A stretch of 64,000 nt of DNA from positions 6,099,866 to 6,163,865 of the forward strand of contig NZ_KB900609.1 in assembly GCF_000379105.1 (NCBI RefSeq), written 5' to 3'. Positions 16,734-25,046 of the stretch are shown in pieces. How positions within the stretch are numbered: position 1 is the first letter of the stretch; each line of letters starts with the position of its first letter. The notes below the pieces were generated by a model. The model was given only the letters and a program-made list of their open reading frames with translations, had not been told where the DNA came from and made no database searches. The translations under genes were made by a program, and so were the position numbers. The stretch is from Methylobacterium sp. WSM2598. GTDB taxonomy: Bacteria; Pseudomonadota; Alphaproteobacteria; Rhizobiales; Beijerinckiaceae.

Positions 16734-17072
16734 GGCGGATCCGGCGCAGGCGGGCGAAGCACGTGCGCGCCGCTGCGCCCGGCCGCCCACGTCTGATCAC
16801 CGCCGTTCTGACATCCGGTTCTTTCCTGTTTCTCACCGCTTTCGTCGAAACCCGTGAGTACATCACAGTTCTGACGGCTATCTTCCCGACTTAGAGACCT
16901 CTGATAAACATATGTTATGCTGTTCTATTGGCCGATCTCGGGTGGCCTAATCCGCTTGACCGCGACGTGAGCGCGGGCGGAACTTGTTTCGGCGAGTTTA
17001 TCTAGGCCCTCGGCCGCGCCCGATCTTCGCCGCCGGACCGGCGTTTGCCCGCGGGCGCGGCGGCTCATGCGC
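16734..17072. other. AT-richer intergenic region upstream of the chemoreceptor
   Basis: About 340 bases with no gene. The stretch 16800-16930 is clearly richer in A and T than its surroundings and includes the palindrome ACATATGT; it is a likely promoter region for the minus-strand chemoreceptor gene. No complete EcfG or Pho-type motif is seen: a GGAAC at about 16979 lacks a partner CGTT at 16-17 bases. Confidence 0.4.
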
Positions 17073-17187
17073 CATCCGGGTGATGGCTTCGCCATCTCGC
17101 ATTTCGGCCATGCGGATGTCAGCGTCGCTCAGGCGCCGCGCGGGCTGGTGATCCGGGATCCGCTGCGATCGAGCCGATCCCGGATCA
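17073..17187 (-). repeat. dispersed palindromic element, copy 2 (at Nudix gene 3' end)
   Basis: Long form with the same three parts as copy 1: CATCC-rich segment including GATGGCTTCGCCATC, TCAGGCGCCGCGCGGGC, and the hairpin arms TGATCCGGGATC (17149-17160) and complement (17176-17187). The Nudix gene stop codon (17187-17185) is the first TGA of the palindrome read on the minus strand. Confidence 0.85.
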
Positions 17188-17940
17188 GATCTCCTCGCGG
17201 GTGTGCCGGCCGCGGATCTCGCGGAAGAACGGCACCGGCAGGAAGGGGCTGAAGCCGGCCGCGAGGCGGGTTTCCAGTTCGTCGAGGACGATGTGGGTGA
17301 TGCGGGGGAGGTCGAGCCGGCGCGCCTCGGCGAGGCTCACCCAGGCGAGTTCGGTGAGTTCCGCCTCCGGCCCGACCATGCCTGGCGTCTCGCCCGCGAC
17401 GGCGTCGCGGGTCACCGCGAAGAAGCGGGTGTCGAAGCGCTTGGGCCGGGCGGGGGGCGTGATGGCCCGGGCGATGAACTGCACGGCCTCCAGGTCGGGC
17501 ATCACGCCGGCCTCGCGGAAGGCGGCCCATGGCCCGTCGGGGGCGGTCTCGGGCGGCCCGTAATCCCGGGTCCCGATCATCAGGCCGGTCTCCTCGTAGG
17601 TCTCGCGGATCGCCGCGAGGGCGAGCGCCCGGCCGAGATGGTGGGGCGGCCGGGAGACGCGCGCCGCGAGCGCGGCCTCGGCGCGGTCGTTCAGGGTGCC
17701 GGCGACGGGCATGTGCCGGTCCGCGAGCTCGATGCGGCCGCCCGGGAAGACGTACTTGCCCGGCATGAAGGTGTGGCCGTCGTGGCGGCGGCCCATCAGC
17801 ACCTTCGGGGTCCGGCCGGCATGGTCGAGGATGATCAGGGTCGCGGCATTGCGCGGCCTGAGCGCGGGTCTGCGCTCAGGCGCCGCGGAGGCCGGGGGCG
17901 CGGCCCCGCTCTCGATCGTCCCCGCCGTCGCGCGCGCCAT
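17185..17940 (-). CDS. Nudix hydrolase
   Basis: Nudix family pyrophosphohydrolase, 251 aa from ATG 17940-17938. The domain starts with LIILDHAGRTPKVLMGRRHD and FMPGKYVFPGGRIE; the catalytic box is recognisable in ALAAIRETYEETGLMIG (RExxEExG) with an enlarged insert between the GG and RE halves. Resembles the long Nudix proteins near RNase R/DUF983 in Rhizobiales. Substrate unknown. Its 5' end overlaps the DUF983 gene by about 65 bases, and its stop is supplied by a palindromic repeat. Confidence 0.85.
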   Translation of the reverse strand: MARATAGTIESGAAPPASAAPERRPALRPRNAATLIILDHAGRTPKVLMGRRHDGHTFMPGKYVFPGGRIELADRHMPVAGTLNDRAEAALAARVSRPPHHLGRALALAAIRETYEETGLMIGTRDYGPPETAPDGPWAAFREAGVMPDLEAVQFIARAITPPARPKRFDTRFFAVTRDAVAGETPGMVGPEAELTELAWVSLAEARRLDLPRITHIVLDELETRLAAGFSPFLPVPFFREIRGRHTREEI

Positions 17941-18388
17941 CCCGTGCCTCCCCGCCCTGTCCGGTCCCGGTGCGTGCGCGGCGTATCGCGGAGAAGCCGT
18001 GCATGCCAAGGGCGTATTGCAGCCCGACGACCGCGCCCTTCACGGGCTGCAGCAGGGCGAGCGCCATGATCAGGGTCACGGCGGGCCAGAAGGTCAGCTC
18101 GAACCAGAGCGGCAATTCGTCGAGGCGCATCTGGCTCTCCAGGATGGCGAGCCCGACCACGTGGCCGACGATGAAGATCACCAGGTAGGGCGGCAGGTCG
18201 TCGGCCCGGTGATGGTGGAGTTCGGTGCCGCAGGCCTCGCAGGCCTCGCGCACCTTCAGGAAGCGCCCGAACAGGCGGCCCTCGCCGCAATGGGGGCAGC
18301 GGTTGCGAAAGCCCCGCAGCATCGCGAGGTGCCAGGGCACCTCGGCTGGGGGCTGCGCGGGGGCGTCCCGCCCGTCGATCTCGATCAC
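17876..18388 (-). CDS. DUF983 family membrane protein
   Basis: 170 aa from a GTG start (18388-18386) that overlaps the rnr stop as GTGA. It has a zinc-binding pair of CxxC motifs (RCPHCGEGRLF, ACEACGTE) and two membrane helices (YLVIFIVGHVVGLAIL, TFWPAVTLIMALALL), the DUF983 layout. Function is unknown. The C-terminal 35 residues are Arg/Gly-rich and overlap the Nudix start, so the end may be longer than in relatives. Coupled with rnr and the Nudix gene. Confidence 0.82.
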   Translation of the reverse strand: MIEIDGRDAPAQPPAEVPWHLAMLRGFRNRCPHCGEGRLFGRFLKVREACEACGTELHHHRADDLPPYLVIFIVGHVVGLAILESQMRLDELPLWFELTFWPAVTLIMALALLQPVKGAVVGLQYALGMHGFSAIRRARTGTGQGGEARDGARDGGDDRERGRAPGLRGA

Positions 18389-20673
18389 GCCCGCTTCCCC
18401 CTCCGCTTGGTGAGGCCCTCGCGGCGCTCGGCCGCCGGGCGGCCCTTGCGCGGGCCGCCGCGCCGCGGCGCCGGGCTCGACCGCGTCCCCTCCGATACCA
18501 CGTCGAAGCGCAGGGCGCCCGCCACGGGCGCGGCCTCGACCAGGCGCACGGTGACGCGGTCGCCGAGCCGGAAGGTCTCGCCGCTGCGCTCGCCCACCAG
18601 GGCGTGGCGGCCCTCCTCGTAGCGGAAATAGTCGGCCCCGAGCGTCGAGACCGGCACGAAGCCGTCCGCCCCGGTCTCGGTGAGCTTCACGAACAGCCCC
18701 GACTTGGTCACGCCCGAGATCTGGCCCGCGAAGCTGGCGCCGACCCGGTCCGCGAGGTGCTGGGCGATGAGCCGGTCGATGGTCTCGCGCTCGGCCGCCA
18801 TGGCCCGGCGCTCGGCGTTGGAGATCTGCTGGCCGATCTCGGCGAGCTCGGCCGCGCCCATGTCGGGCAGCCCGTCCGGCCCGAGCCGCAGCGCCCGGAT
18901 CAGGGCGCGGTGGACGACGAGGTCGGCGTAGCGCCGGATCGGCGAGGTGAAATGCGCGTAGCGGCGCAGGGCGAGCCCGAAATGCCCGGCATTCTCCGGC
19001 GCGTAGACCGCCTGGGCCTGCGCGCGCAGGATCACCTCGTGCAGGAAGGTCTGGTGCTCGGTGCCCTGGACCATGCCGAGGATGCGGTTGAACAGGGAGG
19101 GCCGGAGCACGCCCTCCTTCGGCAGCTTGATGCCGATCGAGGCCAGCACCTCGCCGAGCGCCCGCATCTTGTCGAGCGAGGGCTCGTCGTGGACCCGGTA
19201 GATCAGGGCCTGCGCCTTCTCCTCCAGGGTCTCGGCGGCGGCGACGTTCGCCTGGATCATGAATTCCTCGATCAGGCGGTGCGCCTCCAGGCGCTCGGGC
19301 ACCACCACCCGGTCGACCCGGCCCTCGGCGTCGAGGACGACCTTGCGCTCGGGCAGGTCGAGGGCGAGGGGGCCGCGGGCGTCCCGGGCCGCGGCGAGCA
19401 CCCGGTAGGCCGCCCAGAGCGGGCGCAGGACGGGGTCGAGGAGGGGCTGCGTGACGGCGTCCGGCTGCCCGTCGATCGCGGCCTGGGCCTGCGCGTAGGC
19501 GAGCTTGGCGGCCGAGCGCATCATCACCCGGTGGACGCTGTGGCGCCTCTTGCGGCCGTCCGCGCCGATGACGAGGCGGATGGCGAGGGCCGGGCGGTCC
19601 TCGCCGGGGCGCAGGGAGCAGAGGTCGTTCGAGATGCGCTCGGGCAGCATCGGCACGACCCGGTCGGGGAAGTAGACCGAGTTGCCGCGCAGCAGCGCCT
19701 CGCGGTCGAGGGCGCTGCCGGGCCGGACATAGGCGGCGACGTCCGCGATCGCGACCGTGACCACGAAGCCGCCCGCGTTGGCGGGGTCCGGGTCGGGCAG
19801 CGCCATCACGGCGTCGTCGTGGTCCTTGGCGTCGGGCGGGTCGATGGTGAGGAGGGGGGCGTCGCGCCAATCCTCGCGGTCCTCCATCCCGGCCGGCCGC
19901 GCCCGCGCGGCCTCGTCCAGCACAGCGGGGGGGAAGACGTGCGGGATGCCGTGGGCGTGAAGGGCGATCAGGCTCACGGCCTTCTCGGAGGCGACGGCGC
20001 CGAGGCGCTCCTTGACCCGGCCCCGGGGCAGGCCGAGGCGGCTGTCGCGGGTGAGGGCGACGCTGACGAGGTCGCCGTCGCGGGCCTCGCCCTCCTCGCC
20101 GGGCGGGATCTCGATCTCGCGGCCCTGGGCGCGTTTCTCGACCGGGAGGACGCGCCCGCCGCCCTTCTCCAGGGCGCGGTAGATCCCGAGCATCTCCGCC
20201 TTGTTGCGGCCGATCACCTTGACGACGCGGCCGAGATAGCGGCCCGGCGCCTCGCGGTCGGGCTCGACGCGCAGGAGCGCCCGGTCGCCGATCCCGGGCG
20301 CGGGCAGGCTGCCGGTCCGCCGGCCGCGCGGCGCCATCACGAGGATCTTCGGGGCCGGGCCGGCTTCCGGGTCCCACTGGGCGGGGCGGGCGAGGAGCTC
20401 GCCGTCGCGGTCGCGGGCGTCGATGTCGGCGACGAGGACCGGCGGCAGGCGGCCGGCCTTGCGCAGGCCCGCCCGGTCCTTCTCGACCGCGCCCTCGTCC
20501 TTCAGCTCGGCGAGCATCCGCTTGAGTTCGACCTTGTCGGCGCCCTTGAGGCCGAAGGCCTTGGCGATCTCGCGCTTGCCGACCTTGGTGGTCGCCTCCG
20601 CGATGAAGGCCAGCACCGCCTCGCGGGAGGGCAGGGCGGCGTGGTCGGAGGGCGGGGAGTAGCGTTTGGCCAA
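18385..20673 (-). CDS. rnr: ribonuclease R
   Basis: Processive 3'-5' exoribonuclease that degrades structured RNA, about 762 aa. N-terminal winged helix (SREAVLAFIAEATTKVGKRE), cold-shock domains, then the RNB catalytic core with clustered acidic residues (TIDPPDAKDHDDAVMAL) and RYAHFTSPIRRYADLVVHRA, an S1 domain (FAGQISGVTKSGLFVKL) and a basic tail. The start is taken at TTG 20673 (encoding MAKRYSPP), where family similarity begins; no ATG or clear ribosome-binding site fits better, so it is uncertain. The downstream DUF983 gene overlaps its stop. Confidence 0.92.
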   Translation of the reverse strand: MAKRYSPPSDHAALPSREAVLAFIAEATTKVGKREIAKAFGLKGADKVELKRMLAELKDEGAVEKDRAGLRKAGRLPPVLVADIDARDRDGELLARPAQWDPEAGPAPKILVMAPRGRRTGSLPAPGIGDRALLRVEPDREAPGRYLGRVVKVIGRNKAEMLGIYRALEKGGGRVLPVEKRAQGREIEIPPGEEGEARDGDLVSVALTRDSRLGLPRGRVKERLGAVASEKAVSLIALHAHGIPHVFPPAVLDEAARARPAGMEDREDWRDAPLLTIDPPDAKDHDDAVMALPDPDPANAGGFVVTVAIADVAAYVRPGSALDREALLRGNSVYFPDRVVPMLPERISNDLCSLRPGEDRPALAIRLVIGADGRKRRHSVHRVMMRSAAKLAYAQAQAAIDGQPDAVTQPLLDPVLRPLWAAYRVLAAARDARGPLALDLPERKVVLDAEGRVDRVVVPERLEAHRLIEEFMIQANVAAAETLEEKAQALIYRVHDEPSLDKMRALGEVLASIGIKLPKEGVLRPSLFNRILGMVQGTEHQTFLHEVILRAQAQAVYAPENAGHFGLALRRYAHFTSPIRRYADLVVHRALIRALRLGPDGLPDMGAAELAEIGQQISNAERRAMAAERETIDRLIAQHLADRVGASFAGQISGVTKSGLFVKLTETGADGFVPVSTLGADYFRYEEGRHALVGERSGETFRLGDRVTVRLVEAAPVAGALRFDVVSEGTRSSPAPRRGGPRKGRPAAERREGLTKRRGKRA

Positions 20674-21258
20674 GGGGGAGACCCGGGGAATGGGGCGGCG
20701 GGACGGGCGAGCGACGACCGGCTCGGCGACACCCTCCGGCCCCGCGCGGGTCTCACCCTCTCGTCCGATATGGGATTGCGGCCGCGCGCGGGCAACCGCG
20801 GCGGGCAGGCGGCGGTGGAGCATAACGCAGGGCGATTGCGGCGGCGCCGGCGAGCCCGGGCGGGCGCCGTGAGGGCGAATGGGCGGGGTGTGGGGCGAAT
20901 TCGCCAGCCTGCCCTGTCCGCGTCATGCAGGTCGGCGGTATCGGCTTGGTCGCATCACCCCTATCCCGGCCCGAGCGGTGTTCGGTTGGACACGGTATGG
21001 AAACGTTCTGGAAATACTTTCATGACCTGCGTCCGCTTGACCATCGGCGTCATCTGACCTAAGGTAAGTACTGTCGACGTAATGAGATGCCACAAAATAT
21101 CAGTTCGATATTCAGGTAAGATGTATCGACATTGCCATGCAGATTACTGCTTTTACATGATTCTGATGAGTTCTATAATGGAAGATAATATTGTCATAAA
21201 AATCTGTGAGGATCTATGGATCTTAAATTAGCGATCTTTAGCCCTAGAAAGATCGATC
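20674..21258. other. intergenic region and left edge of AT-rich island
   Basis: About 585 bases without a convincing gene. To about 20960 the sequence has normal high GC; from about 20985 it becomes strongly AT-rich and stays so to about 22905. No tRNA, direct repeat, integrase or insertion-sequence end is visible at the change. Promoters for the island genes probably lie here. Confidence 0.6.
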
Positions 21259-21774
21259 ATGACCAGGATTAAATTGGTAGTATCACAACTTTTATTCTCA
21301 TTTTTGTTTCCTCCATTAGTCATTTTTGCGACGACATTTGCTAGCTTCCACCTTCAACAGGATTATTTCTATCAATTACTAATATGCTTTGCGTTATACT
21401 TCGCCATAAACATGTATTTAGCCATACTCGTAATGAGAGTTTACGGCATAATTTACTTTCTGGCAACACTCCCACCGATTTTCTTTTCAGCATGGATCAA
21501 CACGTCCATGCAAGGTACGATCGAAAACAGTGCCTACGTTACGGCGTTAGAGATTATTAGACCAGCTGCTGCCGCGAACGAGCAGATCAGCATAGTTTCG
21601 CAGAAAGACATTATAAATTTTCATAAGATCGTTCTGCGAATACCGAACAATTCACGCGATCGCGAAGTGCTTCTAGACGATTTCTTACGCAATAGCCTAG
21701 ATCCTTATACAGGATGCACGCTAGAGAGATCACATCTAAGAGGAAGCTACTACCTGATCGTAGCTTCATGCTAA
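21259..21774 (+). CDS. hypothetical membrane protein in AT-rich island
   Basis: 171 aa. Three hydrophobic segments fill the N-terminal half (LLFSFLFPPLVIFATTFASF, LLICFALYFAINMYLAILVM, GIIYFLATLPPIFFSAWI), followed by a soluble domain of about 75 residues. No family is recognised. Base composition and codon use (AT-rich, many TTA and AGA codons) differ sharply from the rest of the window, pointing to recent transfer. It precedes a secreted repeat protein with a possible toxin domain, so an immunity or accessory role is possible but unproven. Confidence 0.7.
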   Translation: MTRIKLVVSQLLFSFLFPPLVIFATTFASFHLQQDYFYQLLICFALYFAINMYLAILVMRVYGIIYFLATLPPIFFSAWINTSMQGTIENSAYVTALEIIRPAAAANEQISIVSQKDIINFHKIVLRIPNNSRDREVLLDDFLRNSLDPYTGCTLERSHLRGSYYLIVASC

Positions 21775-21787
21775 TGAGGAGGCAGCC

Positions 21788-22021
21788 ATGTCTGAAATTT
21801 TCTATGTAAAAGATTCCTCTAAAAATCCCAACTTCGTTGCATCTAAATTCTTGACAGACTCGTTCGGTCACCCGGTTATCGCTTCCAACTCTGAGAATGC
21901 AAATTATCGCATTTACGATGTATTGGGTAACCAGACTGGAACTAACGTAAATAATTATATCATTGTGCTGCAGGATTTTGATATTAAGAAATTCCAAAAT
22001 CTCGGTGTAATCACGCATTAA
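21788..22021 (+). CDS. small hypothetical protein in AT-rich island
   Basis: 77 aa with a strong ribosome-binding site (GAGGAGG seven bases before ATG 21788). No domain recognised; mixed alpha/beta character (MSEIFYVKDSSKNP, NYIIVLQDFDIKKF). It is 13 bases after the membrane-protein gene and ends in TAA at 22019-22021. The next large frame begins at ATG 22025 in the same reading phase, so only this single stop codon separates the two. It may be an independent small protein, an immunity protein, or the amputated N-terminus of the large protein. Confidence 0.6.
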   Translation: MSEIFYVKDSSKNPNFVASKFLTDSFGHPVIASNSENANYRIYDVLGNQTGTNVNNYIIVLQDFDIKKFQNLGVITH

Positions 22022-22024
22022 TAC

Positions 22025-24947
22025 ATGAATTCCGATGATTCTGAGGGATACGCACAACTTCCGGGACTACTGCTCTTCGCCAACGCGTTCCGACCGGGCG
22101 GATCTTACGACGTACAAACCCATTACAATGGAACGAGCGGCAATAATGTTCCTGCGTACCGAGAGATCGCATCGTACGCATTAGGCGTCGCAGCACAAGC
22201 AGCCGGCTTCTCGACACAATTCACCGAATGGGGCGGAGGGATTGTTAACAAAATTCAGAATTATTTCGGGAACGCGCAAGATGTGAGCGGAAAATATGGG
22301 AATAATCCGAGAAACGTAAACGCCATCGAAAAGGGCTTTAATGATCAAAATAACGGCATCTTTCAGTACGATCGCTCAAGCATGGAGGACAGAGACAATA
22401 TCATCAATTCGAATGAGAGTGGAGTGATTGCCCTTGAGCAGATCGACTTCGACAAAGATGGAGATAAAATTCATTCACAGCTGTCGTTCGACAAGAATAA
22501 TAGCATATTTCGATTACATTCTACTATAAATAGCGAGGATGCTTACTACGAAATAAGAAAAAATGAATTACCATACGCCAAGCTCAGCAATGACGATGGG
22601 ACTTCAACAGTATTCAGCAGTGATAATACCTCCACAGGCCAAGTTTATGGCCAAGTTTCCAGCTTTTTAGGGCAAAATCAAATGGATTGCATAGGCATTT
22701 CTTCAGATCAAAACGTCGTCATTAACATCATTTTATCGGGAATGAATCTGCCAATATCCGAAGGACAGAGATTGAATATAATGCATGACGCGCAAAATGA
22801 ATATATATCGGGAGATGGAGCCCTCCTTGCTTTCGAACAAAATTCTAGTGGCAACGTGCAAGGAAGCACGGACACGATAATACTTCTGGATAACAGCAGG
22901 ATTTATGTGGGCGTCTTCGGCCAGAACCAGACCGTGACCGAAGACAGCGGCAACAACTCCATCAATCTCGGCGGCAACGGCACCTCCGCCACCGTCGCGG
23001 GCGGGGGATATGTCGGCCTCTGCGACAGCAACCAGACCCTCACCCTCGCCGATCGGGGCTCCACGGTCCAGACCGCCGCGGGCGTAACCGGCGAGGACGT
23101 CACGGCGACGAACTCCACCATCAACTTCGGCACGAACGCCACCGCCAACATCCGTGGCGCTGGCGACGGCATCCACCTCAACCCCAATTCGGGCGACTAT
23201 GCCGGCGTCTTCGGCCAGAACCAGACTGTCACCGGAGACAGCGGCAACAACTCCATCAATCTCGGCGGCAATGGCACCTCCGCCACCGTCGCGGGCGGGG
23301 GATATGTCGGCCTCTGCGACAGCAACCAGACCCTCACCGTCGCCGATTGGAGCTCCACCGTCCAGACCGCCGCGGGCGTGACGGACGAGGACGTCACGGC
23401 GACGAACTCCACCGTCAATTTCGGTGCCAACGCCACTGCCAACATCCGCGGCGCCGGCGACGGCATCCACCTCGACCCCAACGCGGGCGACTACGCCGGC
23501 GTCTTCGGCCAGAACCAGACTGTCACCGGAGACAGCGGCAACAACTCCATCAACCTCGGCGGCGACGGCACCTCCGCCACGGTTTACGGCGGAGGCTATG
23601 TCGGCCTCTGCGGCAGCAGCCAGACCCTCACCCTCGCCGATTGGGGCTCCACCGCCCAGACCGCCGCGAACGTCACCGGCGAGAGCGTCACCGCCAGCAA
23701 CTCCACGATCGGCTACGGGGCGAATGCCAGCGCCAACATCCGCGGCAACGGCGACGCCATCCACCTCAACCCCAACGCGGGCGACTATGCCGGCGTCTAC
23801 GGACAGAACCAGACCGTCACCGGCGACACCGGAAACGACACCGTCAACCTCGGCGGCAACGGCACCTCGGCCACGGTGTCCGGCGGAGGCTATGTCGGCC
23901 TCTGCGACAGCAACCAGACTCTCACCCTCACCGATGGCGGCTTCACCACCGACATGCTCCCCGGCCAGGCCGGTGAGACCGTCGCGGGCGACGACGGCAC
24001 CATCAACTTCGCCCAGGCCGACAGGGGCAGCGTTCGCGGCTCCTTCGACACCATCACCGGAGTCCAGGGTCAGAACGTCATCACCTTCGCCGGCCACAAC
24101 GAGACCATCAACATCAGCAACGGCGACATTGAGATCGACGGACCGACCTACGGCGACCGCTTCTGGGGCGACGACGATTCCGTCTTCGAGGACGGGCGCT
24201 ACATCGGCGGCTCCGGCGACAACGGCGAATGGGACGGCGAAGGGGACGACGGCGGCTGGGACGAGGGCGGCGGCTGGGACGATCCCATCGTGCTCAACCT
24301 GAGCGGCCAACCCGTGCGCACCGTCGCCGCCGCGCAGGCCGGCGCCCGATTCGACGCGCGCGACGACGGCCGCAAGGTCGCGCTCGGCTGGGGGACTCCC
24401 GGCGAGGGCTACCTCGTCCACCTCGCCCCGGGCAAGCAGGCCGTGACCCAGGACGCCGCTCGTCCCCAGCTTCATGGCCCTGCGCCGCCTCGACGCCAAC
24501 GGCGACGGACGCGTCGACGCGCACGACCCGGCCTATGCCGAGCTGAAGGTCTGGATCGACCCGACCGGCCACGCCGATCCCGGACAGGGCCAACTCGTCT
24601 CGCTCTCCGACCTCGGCATCGCCTCGCTGGACGTCAACGCCACCCCGAACCGCCGGGTCGACCAGGGCAACCTGATCCTGGACGACAGCCAGTTCCACTG
24701 GCGCGACGGCAAAGCCGGCAGCCTCGCGGGGGTCGCCCTGCGCATCGCCCCGGAGGTCTCGTCTCAGGGCACCGCGGACGCGTCCCCGTCCTCCCTCGCC
24801 GGCCACGTGTCGCGGCTGGCCGCCGCGATGGCGGGCTTCGGGGCGGGCGCAGCGGGCGCGACGAGCCCGGCCGCCTCGGTCCCGCCGCCGGCGCCCTCCC
24901 TGGCCGTGGATCCCACCCTGCACCCGCCGATGCGCCTCGCGGCCTGA
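22025..24947 (+). CDS. large type I-secreted repeat protein with toxin-like N-terminus (frameshifted)
   Basis: About 973 aa once one frameshift is allowed. Residues 1-110 (FRPGGSYDVQTHY, ASYALGVAAQAAGFS, NNPRNVNAIEKGFND) resemble the polymorphic toxin type 44 domain by eye. Residues about 297-655 are four 98-residue beta-type repeats (GQNQTV, NSINLGGNGTSATV, GGGYVGLCDSNQTLTL). The C-terminus has an acidic linker and an EF-hand-like segment (LDANGDGRVDAHDPAY) common in type I secretion substrates. The frame breaks at about 24455-24462: DNA upstream is in one phase, and LVPSFMALRRLDANGDG to the stop at 24947 in another, as if one base were extra. The first 880 bases are AT-rich, the rest GC-rich. 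The ATG at 22025 lacks a good ribosome-binding site. Secretion genes follow 100 bases downstream. Confidence 0.7.
22913..23990 (+). repeat. 294-bp tandem coding repeats
   Basis: The word GTCTTCGGCCAGAACCAG (one variant GTCTACGGACAG) recurs at 22913, 23207, 23501 and 23795, exactly 294 bases apart. Three full units and most of a fourth are in frame, each coding 98 residues. Units one and two differ at only a few positions, which suggests recent duplication or gene conversion. Confidence 0.93.
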
Positions 24948-25046
24948 GCCGCGCCCCGAGACCGGCCGGCCCGCCTTCCGGCAGGGCCGGCCGCGCCACC
25001 CCGCGCGCGGCGACGGCCCCACCCGGCCGCGCCGGCGCGACGGCCC

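Noticed and set aside
13738..16866. Very long open frames on both strands over the MFS and chemoreceptor genes
   Set aside because: GC-rich DNA has few stop codons; these frames are Arg/Gly/Pro-rich shadows of clearly recognisable genes.
16960..17000. GGAAC near 16979 as a stress promoter
   Set aside because: No CGTT at the required distance and no gene starts downstream on the + strand.
20674..22905. AT-rich island as an insertion sequence or prophage remnant
   Set aside because: No transposase, integrase, terminal inverted repeats, target duplication or tRNA was found; only composition suggests transfer.
22733..24499. Long minus-strand open frame of 588 codons opposite the repeat protein
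   Set aside because: It is the complement of the GC-rich tandem repeats; its Gly/Val/Ala-rich repeats carry no motif and it lacks a ribosome-binding site.
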